64,000 nt of DNA from Labilithrix sp. Its GTDB lineage: Bacteria; Myxococcota_A; Polyangia; Polyangiales; Polyangiaceae. The stretch covers positions 1 through 64,000 of the forward strand of contig JAHBWC010000011.1 of assembly GCA_019637225.1 (NCBI GenBank), in the 5' to 3' direction. The notes beneath the pieces are model-generated. The model searched no databases. It had not been told where the DNA came from and was given only the letters and a program-made list of their open reading frames with translations. The translations under genes were made by a program, and so were the position numbers. Shown in pieces: positions 20,601 to 27,874 of the stretch (position 1 is its first letter; the number at the start of each line of letters is the position of its first letter).

Positions 20601-22379
20601 GGGCTCGTCTTGATGACGGACCTGCGCGTGAGCGATCTGCTCCACGGCAAGTCGCCGGCCGAGCTCCCGTGGCGAGCGTCCGCGGAGGTCGAGGTCGAGA
20701 ACCTCGCGCTCGGCGCGCTCCCGCTCACGACGGACGTGACGGGCTCGCTCACCGGACGCGCCCGCGTCAAGGACCTGAACCACGAGCCCTCGTTCGAGGC
20801 CAAGGCGCACGTCGACGGCTTCGGCGCGGGCGGCGCGGTGGTCGACAAGCTCGACGTCACCGCGGGCGGGCGCGACGCCTCGCTCTTCGCGCACGCGTCG
20901 ATCACGGACGAGTCGAGCAAGGCGACGTTCCAGCTCGCTTCGAAGAGCCTGCGCATGAAGGGGGTCGACGTCTCGTGGGAGCCGACCGCGCCCACGCGGC
21001 TCGACTACGCCGTACAGAACGGCCGCCTCGCGCTCCTCGCGCCGCTCGTGAAGGGGGCCGTCTCCGAGATCGACGGACGCGTCGACGGCGCCGGGAGCGT
21101 GACGATCGATCCGACGTCGCAGGTCTTCGAGGGCGGCCTGGCGCTCCAGGACGCGCGGCTCTACGTGAACGCGATCGGCGAGGAGCTCTCGGCGCTGACG
21201 GCGATCGCCAAGTTCGATCGGACGGGCGTCTTCCGTATCGACAACGCGACCGGCAAGCTCGGCGCCGGCGAGTTCCGCGCGTCGGCGAGCGGCCGGATGA
21301 ACGGGCTGTCCTTCGTCGGCGGAGACGCGACGGTCATCGCGACGAAGGACGTGCCCATCAGCTCGGAGGGCGCCACGTTCGCGGCGGCGACCGGCGAGGT
21401 GAAGGTGTCGGCGAAGATGTCCGACGACCGGAGCGCGCTGCTCGTGACCGTCGACGTCCCGCGCGCGAACGTCGCGCTCCCCGACCGCAGCACGCAGTCG
21501 CTCCAGCCGCTCGACCCGGACCCCACCGTGGCGATCGGCGTCCGCAAGCGCAACGGTCAGCTCGACACGGCCGCCGTGCGCAGGCACCGCGGCGGGACAG
21601 GCCGCCAAGCCGCGGCGGCGAGGACGAACGGCCCCGGCCTCGTGACACGCATGAGCGTCACGCTCGGCGACTCCGTCGAGCTCGAGGGCCGCGGCCTCGC
21701 CGTGAAGCTCGGCGGCCGGACGCTCGTCGAGATCGCCGAGGAGGTCCGCGTCACCGGCCGCATCGATCTGCGCGGCGGAACGATCGAGGTCCACGGACGT
21801 CGCTTCACCGTCGACCGCGGCACCGTGACGTTCCCCGAGGGCGGCGACGCTGGAAATCCCACCATCGTGGCCGCGGCGTACTGGGACTCCCCCGATCGAA
21901 CGCGCGTCTGGGTCGAGTTCACCGGGCCCCTCAAGACGGGCAACCTCACGCTCCGCTCCGAGCCGCCGTACTCGAAGAACGAGATCCTGAGCGTCCTGCT
22001 CTTCGGGCGCCCCGATCCGAACATGGCGGCCGCCGGCGAGACGGCGGAGACGGCCGGCAACACCTCGGGAGCGACCGCCGTGGGGAGCGGCTTCATCGCG
22101 AGCGACCTCAACCGCGTCCTCTCCGAGATCGACGAGAGCCTCGACGTCGAGACGGACACGCTGAGCGGAAACCGCACCCGCGCCAAGATCGGCAGGAGCT
22201 TCTTCGATCGCCGGCTCAAGGTGCAGGTCGGCTACGCGCCGGGGCGCACGACCTACCGCGAGCCCGACACGGCGTACCTCTTTCTCAACTGGCAGTTCGT
22301 CCCCAAGTGGTCGCTCGTCGCGACGCGCGGCGATCGCGGGACGTCGATCCTCGACGTGCTCTTCCAGCACCGGTACTGA
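17667..22379 (+). CDS. tamB: TamB-like translocation and assembly module protein (DUF490)
   Basis: 1570 residues starting at GTG 17667, which shares its G with the tamA stop (taGTG). An N-terminal signal anchor (about 5-35) is followed by long AsmA-like beta repeats. The C-terminal 300 residues are the DUF490/TamB domain: VRVTGRIDLRGGTIEVHGRR, VDRGTVTFPEGG, LKTGNLTLRSEPPY, NEILSVLLFGR. TamB spans the periplasm and joins inner membrane to the TamA barrel, and is linked to autotransporter insertion and phospholipid movement. An Arg/Pro-rich stretch near 20500-20580 interrupts the repeats. The frame stays open far upstream inside tamA, but that part is a GC shadow. Confidence 0.92.
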   Translation: MRRRALVALALAHGGGAACVLATFAGALVAGVALHANTPAVRRVARDVGNRVTASLFEGTLAIGEVRSLSIGPRAKVRVREAEVLDPDGRRVILANDVEATIDLERLLGSLAKGGPPDVELEEVRVAKSEVVLDVDDAGAPRIARTFHRRASSADTPEPPEPTPRDRAPRVHIARARLGESQVHGALVPPSLDGDVAGLEASFLFEEKRMKVTVDRGRVNLRSPKLPNQRAPLVGNARGELRLDVETAELGGHVALDGSCGRVPVVARAELVGDRLEATVDVAESDPAAVATAFSDVPLTRPVAIHAHAQGKLPTIALDARVLVAGAPIVATGEIDLREGHAFKLDVDASHVDADAFGAGTATDLSAKITGEGTLSGATGALGTFRVTTTEGTVGSERIPATTIEGRFEGERITAVVRAREPGVEANGKVTFDRPTNLVTFDLQARSSSLRALQRAPNVVGGAASARVQGTIDLGRYTIQATTNGSADGVAVDAFSAGHLSANGVLSGPLVAPVLTVGFAGVDLHVKAGDKAPLVYPTATGHARVALVPTPRILDASVSLGASGADGITVTADAVHVTNGVVETRGLRVTGLGEPLALDARIGGGKWSVRAKSAAIDLHRAAAITGVRELELVPEGTTASVDVDVRQGDEGAEGHLDVVVRSGPLGDTLPAGSSLLAEAHAKIDRGKLVGSGKIVAEGLGQIELTRAELDVPGRLDGRSLKRATGVVEVRGTVDLSQGAALFAGEGVERVDGLASFEARAERGDPAALPAVRATVRTHGLGVALSREEPSRTVTIAGVDLVTHVAWDGRTDDAEVAVLSWDEHGLLGSASAKTRVPLATWMSGAAKIDAHALALLDVNAVAAVPTREVSDLPSFIEAPPLRGGVEGRVGLSGTLGHPKVTVSGRAHGLREDRPRLPGEVAFDPLDGTLEARWDGERAAITFALDERPRRPRRRPTSRGGARAPFVPSTTSRKDPGHLRGLVLMTDLRVSDLLHGKSPAELPWRASAEVEVENLALGALPLTTDVTGSLTGRARVKDLNHEPSFEAKAHVDGFGAGGAVVDKLDVTAGGRDASLFAHASITDESSKATFQLASKSLRMKGVDVSWEPTAPTRLDYAVQNGRLALLAPLVKGAVSEIDGRVDGAGSVTIDPTSQVFEGGLALQDARLYVNAIGEELSALTAIAKFDRTGVFRIDNATGKLGAGEFRASASGRMNGLSFVGGDATVIATKDVPISSEGATFAAATGEVKVSAKMSDDRSALLVTVDVPRANVALPDRSTQSLQPLDPDPTVAIGVRKRNGQLDTAAVRRHRGGTGRQAAAARTNGPGLVTRMSVTLGDSVELEGRGLAVKLGGRTLVEIAEEVRVTGRIDLRGGTIEVHGRRFTVDRGTVTFPEGGDAGNPTIVAAAYWDSPDRTRVWVEFTGPLKTGNLTLRSEPPYSKNEILSVLLFGRPDPNMAAAGETAETAGNTSGATAVGSGFIASDLNRVLSEIDESLDVETDTLSGNRTRAKIGRSFFDRRLKVQVGYAPGRTTYREPDTAYLFLNWQFVPKWSLVATRGDRGTSILDVLFQHRY

Positions 22380-22418
22380 CGCGCGACCGCGAGCGTGCGC
22401 GGCGGGCTCGTGGGCCGG

Positions 22419-22895
22419 TCAGCCGCCGTCGGGGCCGCCGCCCTCGGCCGCGACCCACTTGTCGACGGCCGCGCGCTGCTCGGGCGTGAGCGCGGGACCG
22501 GCGTGGAGGCCCTTGGTCACGAACAGGCTGTCGACCTGGTGGTAGCCCTTCGCCTTGAAGAGCGGGTACGTCGCGTCCGCCGTGGCCGCGGCCGCGCCGC
22601 TCGGACCGAAGAAGATCGGCGCGCCGTTCGCCCCGCTCAAGTGGCAGGTGCCGCACGCCGGGTTGACCGCCGGGAAGGCGTCGCTCGCGAAGACCGGGTT
22701 CGCCGGCGTGGTCGAGCCGGTGCTCGTCGGCGCGGCCGGGGCGGGCGACCCGTTGTCGTTGTCCCCGCGCGCCGCGCCCTGCGACGGCCGCTCGGAGAAG
22801 GTGATGACTCCCTGATCCGGCCCGCTGCACCCAGCCATCGCGGTGAGCCCAGCCCCCAGCACGCCAAAGACGACGAGAACGCCGCGATAGTTCAT
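22419..22895 (-). CDS. Lipoprotein with a c-type cytochrome haem motif
   Basis: 158 residues. The N terminus MNYRGVLVVFGVLGAG ... MAGC is a lipoprotein signal. A Gly/Ser/Thr/Ala linker leads to NPACGTCHLSG, a single CXXCH haem-c motif, followed by a helix with SLFVTKGLHAGPALT. This looks like a small periplasm-facing cytochrome domain. Its first 40 residues closely match those of the next gene upstream (22987-23637), so the two are tandem paralogues at least in their export region. Redox partner unknown. Confidence 0.82.
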   Translation of the reverse strand: MNYRGVLVVFGVLGAGLTAMAGCSGPDQGVITFSERPSQGAARGDNDNGSPAPAAPTSTGSTTPANPVFASDAFPAVNPACGTCHLSGANGAPIFFGPSGAAAATADATYPLFKAKGYHQVDSLFVTKGLHAGPALTPEQRAAVDKWVAAEGGGPDGG

Positions 22896-22986
22896 CCATC
22901 CTCCGAAGGCCGGCGGAGCGCGTGACGAGTCAGTGGAGCCTGCCGTCTCACCGACGAGAGCTCGGGTGCAAGCGGCGCGCCCTGGC

Positions 22987-23637
22987 TCAGGGGACGTAGA
23001 CCCTGCCGGTCCCGCCGGTCCCGTGGCAGTTCGCTCGGTTCGCGCTGCAGCCGCGATCGGTCGGCTGGAGGGCCGTGATCATGTGCTTCGCCTCCGCTCC
23101 GCCCTCCCTCCGCACGCCGACCTTGCTCCCCGCCGGAATCGTGGTGCCGTCCTTCTCGAGCCAGAAGTTGCCGTTGGCGTCCGTGTACGTCGTGCCGACC
23201 TCCGAGCCGTTCGGTGCGACGATCTTGATCTCGGCCTTGGGCACGACCGCGCCACCCTGAGCCGCCGTGTAGACTGTGCCGCCAAAGACCCACGGCCGGC
23301 CGCCCTCGAGGTGGCAGCCCCCGACGATGCAATCCTTGCCCTCGACTGTGCCGCCGTGGGCAGGATTGGCGTCGTTTGCCGTCACGCCGGGGTCGACGTA
23401 GGTGAACGGGGTGGTGCCGAAGACGGGATCGACCGCGGCGCCCCCCTCGGTCGCGCCTCCGTCGCCCGTGCCAGGCGTGCCACTCGTGCCACTCGAGCCA
23501 GGGTCCCCGGTGCTCCCCTGGGTCTGGCGCTCGGCGAACGTGAGGGCCCCCGGATCCGGGCCGCTGCACGCGGTCGAGGAGGCGAACGCCCCCGCTCCGA
23601 GCACAGCGGTGATGAGGAGAACGCCGCGATAGTCCAT
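22987..23637 (-). CDS. Lipoprotein paralogue with non-canonical Cys-His motifs and a CarboxypepD_reg-like region
   Basis: 216 residues from ATG 23637 (MDYRGVLL ... STAC). It shares the signal and the motif CSGPDPGALTFAERQTQG with its neighbour (CSGPDQGVITFSERPSQG). After a Gly/Ser/Thr linker it has CIVGGCHLEGG (CX4CH) and GCSANRANCHGTGG (CX6CH) in place of CXXCH, separated by a beta-rich stretch with YTDANGNFWLEKDGT. CX4CH can bind haem in some cytochromes; here it is uncertain. Not enough to call it a cytochrome. Confidence 0.7.
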   Translation of the reverse strand: MDYRGVLLITAVLGAGAFASSTACSGPDPGALTFAERQTQGSTGDPGSSGTSGTPGTGDGGATEGGAAVDPVFGTTPFTYVDPGVTANDANPAHGGTVEGKDCIVGGCHLEGGRPWVFGGTVYTAAQGGAVVPKAEIKIVAPNGSEVGTTYTDANGNFWLEKDGTTIPAGSKVGVRREGGAEAKHMITALQPTDRGCSANRANCHGTGGTGRVYVP

Positions 23638-23887
23638 TGATCCTCCGCCCGCGGAACCACCGGCCGTCGCTCGAATTTCGTCGAGCTCGAGCCCTCCGCG
23701 AACCCGTGCCTTACCCGTGCCGCGAGACGGCCCGTCGAGCTTGAAGCTGCAAGCCGTGCGCCCCCGAAGTTCAGCACTCTCGGCCCGACTCGACAAGTCG
23801 CACTCGACACAGCCGGGGACGAAGGCGGGGGCAGCGCCCCGGGAGAAGGCCGACAAAGCCCGAGAAAGCCGCTCCTACGCGCAGCGC

Positions 23888-23915
23888 TTTACAAACGCGG
23901 GCGCACGCGTATAGT
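23888..23915 (+). promoter_or_regulatory. Sigma70-like promoter for rplU-rpmA
   Basis: TTTACA at 23888-23893 and TATAGT at 23910-23915 with a 16-base spacer. The transcript would start near 23921 and carry a ~140-nt leader to rplU. The leader has a small hairpin (CCCGC-CGTA-GCGGG, 24005-24018). The rest of the gap from 23638 shows no further feature. Confidence 0.65.
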
Positions 23916-24062
23916 GCCGCGTCCCACGCCCTGGAGCGAGGCAACGAATCCGAGCTTTATCGAGAGCTTGTCCTTCGTTCAGCACTGCTTCGAGGCATGG
24001 CAACCCCGCCGTAGCGGGTCTCGGCAGACCTAGGCACGCACGGCTCGAGAAGAGGGCGATCC

Positions 24063-24374
24063 ATGTACGCGGTCATCAAAACGGGCGGTAAGCAGTATCG
24101 GGTAGCGCAGGGCGATCGGCTTCGCGTCGAAAAGCTCGCGGGCAACGTCGGCGACAGCGTCACCCTGGGCGAGGTCCTCCTCGTCGGCAGCGGCGACGGC
24201 GTGAAGGTCGGCGCTCCCCTCGTGGGCGGCGCGAAGGTCGAGGCGAAGATCGTCGGCCAGGACCGCTCGCCGAAGGTCATCATCTTCAAGTTCCGCCGTC
24301 GCAAGAACTACCGCAGGAAGACCGGTCACCGGCAGCCGTTCACGGCGCTCGAGATCACCGGCATCACGGGCTGA
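24063..24374 (+). CDS. rplU: 50S ribosomal protein L21
   Basis: 103 residues, the normal L21 length. [18 protein letters not shown] is the family N terminus and [20 protein letters not shown] the rRNA-contacting basic block near the C terminus. It binds 23S rRNA in the large subunit. AGAGGGCGATCC precedes the ATG. rpmA follows 15 bp later, the usual rplU-rpmA order. Confidence 0.98.
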   Translation: MYAVIKTGGKQYRVAQGDRLRVEKLAGNVGDSVTLGEVLLVGSGDGVKVGAPLVGGAKVEAKIVGQDRSPKVIIFKFRRRKNYRRKTGHRQPFTALEITGITG

Positions 24375-24389
24375 GAGGAGAAGAGGACC

Positions 24390-24650
24390 ATGGCTCACAA
24401 AAAAGGCGCAGGCAGCACGCGCAACGGTCGCGACTCCAACTCGCAGCGCCGGAGCGTCAAGGTGTACGGCGGCGAGACCGTCCGTGCGGGCAACATCATC
24501 ATCCGCCAGGTCGGCGAGACGATCGCCGCCGGCAAGAACGTCGGCCGCGGCCGCGACTTCACCATCTTCGCCCTCATCGACGGCGTGGTGAAGTACGAGT
24601 GGAAGACGAAGGACAAGAAGAAGGTCTCGGTCTACGCCGAAGCCTCCTGA
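24390..24650 (+). CDS. rpmA: 50S ribosomal protein L27
   Basis: 86 residues, full length. [20 protein letters not shown] is the conserved flexible N terminus that reaches the peptidyl-transferase centre; [12 protein letters not shown] and [12 protein letters not shown] follow as in the family. The Ala-His start shows this is the type without the Firmicutes cleaved extension. GAGAGGAGAAGAGG is a good ribosome binding site. Confidence 0.98.
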   Translation: MAHKKGAGSTRNGRDSNSQRRSVKVYGGETVRAGNIIIRQVGETIAAGKNVGRGRDFTIFALIDGVVKYEWKTKDKKKVSVYAEAS

Positions 24651-24678
24651 TCCGACGGATCGGGCGCTCGAGTTCGCC

Positions 24679-25626
24679 ATGGCGGGGAAGCGAAAGAGCC
24701 GAAGCCTCGCCGAAGGGCGCGGCGGATCGAACGGGAGCACGCCGGTAGCACGGCGGAGCTCCCGTTCCGCTTCTACGAGCAAGCTCGGTCAGTACAAGCT
24801 GCTCGCGCTCGACCTCGACGGCACGCTCTTGAACCACGCGGGGGCCGCGAACGACGCCGACGTCACAGCCGTCCGCAAGCTCCGCGCGCGCGGCGTCAAG
24901 GTGACGATCCTCACCGGCCGGCTCTACTCGGGCACGCGCGAGTCGGCCGAGCTCCTCGGCATCGCGGGCCCGGTGGGCTGCGCCGACGGCAGCCACATCG
25001 TCAACGTCAAGAACGACAAGACGCTGCTCCACCACGGCATCCGTGGGCGCGCGGCCGACCGCCTCCGCGAGAGCCTCGAGCGCAACGACCTCGTCGCGTT
25101 CCTCTTCGCCGAGGACGCGATCGTGCACGACGAGCGGGGCGCGGACTTCCTGCCCTACGTGCGGACGTGGTCGACCGACCTCCGCTACGCGCATCGCGTG
25201 ACCGAGCACGCCCTCTGGGACTCGGACGACGGGATGACCGCCGTGGTCGCGCTCGGCAAAGAGGCGAACATCGGCCGCACCGTCGCCGACATCCAGCGCG
25301 ACGCGACCGAGGCGATGCAGGTCGCGATGTTCCCCTTCCGGCGGGACACCGAGCACTGGGGTATGGTCGCGCGCGCATCCGGCGGCACGAAGGGCACCGC
25401 GCTCGCGTGGATGTCGGACCACTACGGCATCGACATCTCCGAGACCGTCTGCGTCGGGGACTGGCTGAACGACCTGCCGATGATGTCGTGCGCCGGCCGC
25501 TCCTTCGCGATGGGTCAGGCTCCGCCCGAGGTAAAAGCCGCCGCCACGGACGTGCTCGAGGGCACGATCGACGCGGGCGGCGCCATCGCAGAGGCGATCG
25601 GACGCGCGTTCGGCACGAGACTCTAG
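24679..25626 (+). CDS. Cof-type HAD hydrolase
   Basis: 315 residues. LALDLDGTLL (about 37-46) is motif I with nucleophile and acid Asp; TILTGRLYSG is motif II; VCVGDWLNDLPMM is the motif IV metal site. The cap region fits Cof/IIB phosphatases, which act on sugar phosphates, nucleotides or pyridoxal phosphate. A ~35-residue basic Ser/Arg head precedes the fold and is unusual. The start is ATG 24679, 28 bp after rpmA and on the same strand, so it may be in the ribosomal transcript. Substrate unknown. Confidence 0.88.
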   Translation: MAGKRKSRSLAEGRGGSNGSTPVARRSSRSASTSKLGQYKLLALDLDGTLLNHAGAANDADVTAVRKLRARGVKVTILTGRLYSGTRESAELLGIAGPVGCADGSHIVNVKNDKTLLHHGIRGRAADRLRESLERNDLVAFLFAEDAIVHDERGADFLPYVRTWSTDLRYAHRVTEHALWDSDDGMTAVVALGKEANIGRTVADIQRDATEAMQVAMFPFRRDTEHWGMVARASGGTKGTALAWMSDHYGIDISETVCVGDWLNDLPMMSCAGRSFAMGQAPPEVKAAATDVLEGTIDAGGAIAEAIGRAFGTRL

Positions 25627-25649
25627 CGAGGGCCGAGTAGACTGGCCGC

Positions 25650-25937
25650 ATGGTCGCCGAAGCCGAGAGCCCGATCGACACGAGCGGGGCGCCGAGCTCC
25701 CTCGCGACCGCGGCTGCCGGCAGCCGCCTGCGCATCGTCGCGGTGCGCCTCGAGGCGGGGGCGACGGACTGGCTCGCCGCGGTAGGCCTCCACGAAGGAG
25801 AAGAGGTCGTCGTGCTTCGCCGCGCCGCGCTCGGGGGTCCGCTCCACGTCCGGACGTCTTCGGGAGGCGAGTTCGCCGTCGCGCGCGAGCTCGCCGAGCA
25901 CCTCGAGGTCGCCCCAGCGAGCGAGACCGGGTCATGA
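25650..25937 (+). CDS. feoA: FeoA-domain protein, ferrous iron transport
   Basis: 95 residues with one FeoA (SH3-like) domain from about residue 28: AGSRLRIVAVRLEAGATDWL, the GLHEGEEVVVLRRA turn, and ELAEHLEV at the end. FeoA is a small cytoplasmic partner thought to tune FeoB. Its stop overlaps the feoB start by four bases (ATGA), so the two are translationally coupled. No Fur box can be placed in the 23-bp gap upstream. Confidence 0.88.
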   Translation: MVAEAESPIDTSGAPSSLATAAAGSRLRIVAVRLEAGATDWLAAVGLHEGEEVVVLRRAALGGPLHVRTSSGGEFAVARELAEHLEVAPASETGS

Positions 25938-27874
25938 GCGACGCCGCGGAGACGGCCCGGAGCACGCGCGAGGGCGGGGGCGCGCCCACGGCAGAGTGCA
26001 CGATCGTCCTCGTCGGGCGTCCGAACTCGGGCAAATCGTCGATCTACAACCGCCTGACGGGCGGCAACGCGCGCGTCGGCAACTACCCCGGCATCACGGT
26101 GGACGTGCTCGAGGGAGAGGTCACGCTTCCCTCGGGCGCGCGCGCGAAGATCGCCGACCTCCCTGGGCTCTACTCGGTCGAGGCCGCGGTCGCGGACGAC
26201 ACCGACGAAGGCGTCGCGCGCGGCTTCCTCGAGCGCCTGCGCGAGCGCACGAAGGACGAGGCCGGCGCGCCCGCCCGCTTCGTCGTCGTCCAGGTGATCG
26301 ACCCGACCCGCCTCGCGCTCGGCCTGCGTCTGACGCGCGAGCTCGCCAGGGCGAAGCTCCCGCTGATCGTCGCGCTGACGCACAAGGACATCCTCGCGTC
26401 CGAGGGACGCGCCGTCGACGTGACGCGCCTCGGGGACGAAATCGGGGTGCCGGTCGTCCTCGTCTGCGCGCGCGACGACGACGCGAAGCCCGCGCTCCTC
26501 GCGGCGGTCGACGATCGCCTCCGCGATCTCGATCCGCCGCCGCCACACGCGGGGTTCGACCCGGCCGCGGTCGCGCGCCACGTCGTCCACGACGTGTCGA
26601 CGAGCGACGCGACGAAGCGAAGCCGCCTCTTCACCGAGCGCCTCGACGCGGTCCTCCTTCACCCCGTCATCGGTCCGTTCCTCTTCGTCGGGATCATGGC
26701 GCTCGTCTTCGCGGCCGTCTTCCTCGTGGCCGACCCGGTGTCCGGCGCGTTCGACACGCTGCTCGGGCTCGCCCGCGGCGGCCTCGATCGTCTGCTCGGC
26801 AAGGGCCTCGTCGCTTCGTTCCTCGCGGACGGCGTCCTCGCCGGCGCAGGGACCGTCCTCGCGTTCATGCCCCAGATCGTGATCCTCACGATCGCGCTCG
26901 AGCTGCTCGAAGCGAGCGGCTACCTCGCGCGCGGCGCGTTCCTCGTCGACCGCCTCCTCCGCCTCCTCGGTCTGAGCGGACGGAGCTTCCTCCCGCTGTT
27001 GATGGGGCATGCCTGCGCGATCCCGGCGATCTCGGCGACCCGCGTGGTGCGGGATCCGCGCGAGCGCCTCACGGCGATCCTCGTGCTGCCGCTGATGACC
27101 TGCGCGGCGCGACTGCCGACCTACGCGCTGGTGCTGGCGGCGTTCTTTTCGGGCCGCTCGGCGCTCTTCCGCGCCTGCCTCTTCGTCGGGCTCTACTTCT
27201 CGGGCATCTTCGCGGCCTTGGTCGCGTCGTTCGTGCTCCGGCGAACGGCGACGAGAGGCAAGAGCCTGCCGCTCGTCCTCGAGATGCCCTCGTACCGCTT
27301 GCCGCAGCCGAGCGTCGTCGTGCGGACGGCCCTCGGAGCCGCGCGCCGCTTCCTCCGCGACGTCGGGACGACGATCGTCATCGCGTCGGCGGTGCTCTGG
27401 ACCCTGCTCACGATCCCGATGCCCGGCGTCGATCGCGATCCGGGGGCGCCGGAGATCGAGTCGAGCGTCGCCGCGACGGTCGGGCGCGCGATCGAGCCGG
27501 TGACGCGCCCGGCCGGCTTCGACTGGCGCATCAACGTCGGGCTCTTCGGCTCGTTCGGCGCGCGCGAGCTCATGGTCGCGACGATGGGCGTGGTCTACGG
27601 CGTCGAAGACGCCGAGGACGAGCCCGCTCCCCTCGCCGAGAAGCTGCGCGAGGCCAAGCGCCCCGACGGCACGCCGCTCTACGGCGCGCGCACCGGTCTC
27701 GCTCTCCTCGCGTTCTTCGTCCTCGCCTGCCAGTGCATGAGCACGGTGGCGGCGATACGCCGCGAGACGTCGAGCTGGCGGTGGCCCGCGTTCGTCCTCG
27801 CCTACACCTACGCGCTCGGGTACGCCGCCGCGGTGGCCGTCTACCAGATCGGCGGCCTCCTCGGGGTCGGATGA
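25934..27874 (+). CDS. feoB: Ferrous iron transporter FeoB
   Basis: 646 residues. Cytoplasmic G domain first: G1 GRPNSGKS (about 22-29), the conserved VGNYPGITVD (G2), ADLPGLYS (G3) and LTHKDI in the G4 position (NKxD-like, with TH for NK). Then the two Gate repeats and FeoB C region with many helices (for example FLPLLMGHACAIPAI and ELMVATMGVVYG). It moves Fe2+ across the inner membrane. It is shorter than E. coli FeoB (773). G4 reads THKD rather than NKMD, so nucleotide specificity may be relaxed. Confidence 0.96.
   Translation: MSDAAETARSTREGGGAPTAECTIVLVGRPNSGKSSIYNRLTGGNARVGNYPGITVDVLEGEVTLPSGARAKIADLPGLYSVEAAVADDTDEGVARGFLERLRERTKDEAGAPARFVVVQVIDPTRLALGLRLTRELARAKLPLIVALTHKDILASEGRAVDVTRLGDEIGVPVVLVCARDDDAKPALLAAVDDRLRDLDPPPPHAGFDPAAVARHVVHDVSTSDATKRSRLFTERLDAVLLHPVIGPFLFVGIMALVFAAVFLVADPVSGAFDTLLGLARGGLDRLLGKGLVASFLADGVLAGAGTVLAFMPQIVILTIALELLEASGYLARGAFLVDRLLRLLGLSGRSFLPLLMGHACAIPAISATRVVRDPRERLTAILVLPLMTCAARLPTYALVLAAFFSGRSALFRACLFVGLYFSGIFAALVASFVLRRTATRGKSLPLVLEMPSYRLPQPSVVVRTALGAARRFLRDVGTTIVIASAVLWTLLTIPMPGVDRDPGAPEIESSVAATVGRAIEPVTRPAGFDWRINVGLFGSFGARELMVATMGVVYGVEDAEDEPAPLAEKLREAKRPDGTPLYGARTGLALLAFFVLACQCMSTVAAIRRETSSWRWPAFVLAYTYALGYAAAVAVYQIGGLLGVG

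Noticed and set aside
17664-22370. 1568-codon open frame on the minus strand opposite tamB
   Set aside because: It is an Arg/Glu/Asp/Val-rich shadow created by high third-position G+C. It has no domain, no coherent start, and the plus strand encodes a full TamB.
22987-23637. Second c-type cytochrome
   Set aside because: No CXXCH; only CX4CH and CX6CH, so haem binding is not supported enough for that name.
23921-24062. Ribosomal-protein leader RNA (autoregulatory L21 leader)
   Set aside because: Only one small hairpin is visible and I know no motif it matches; nothing beyond an ordinary leader is supported.
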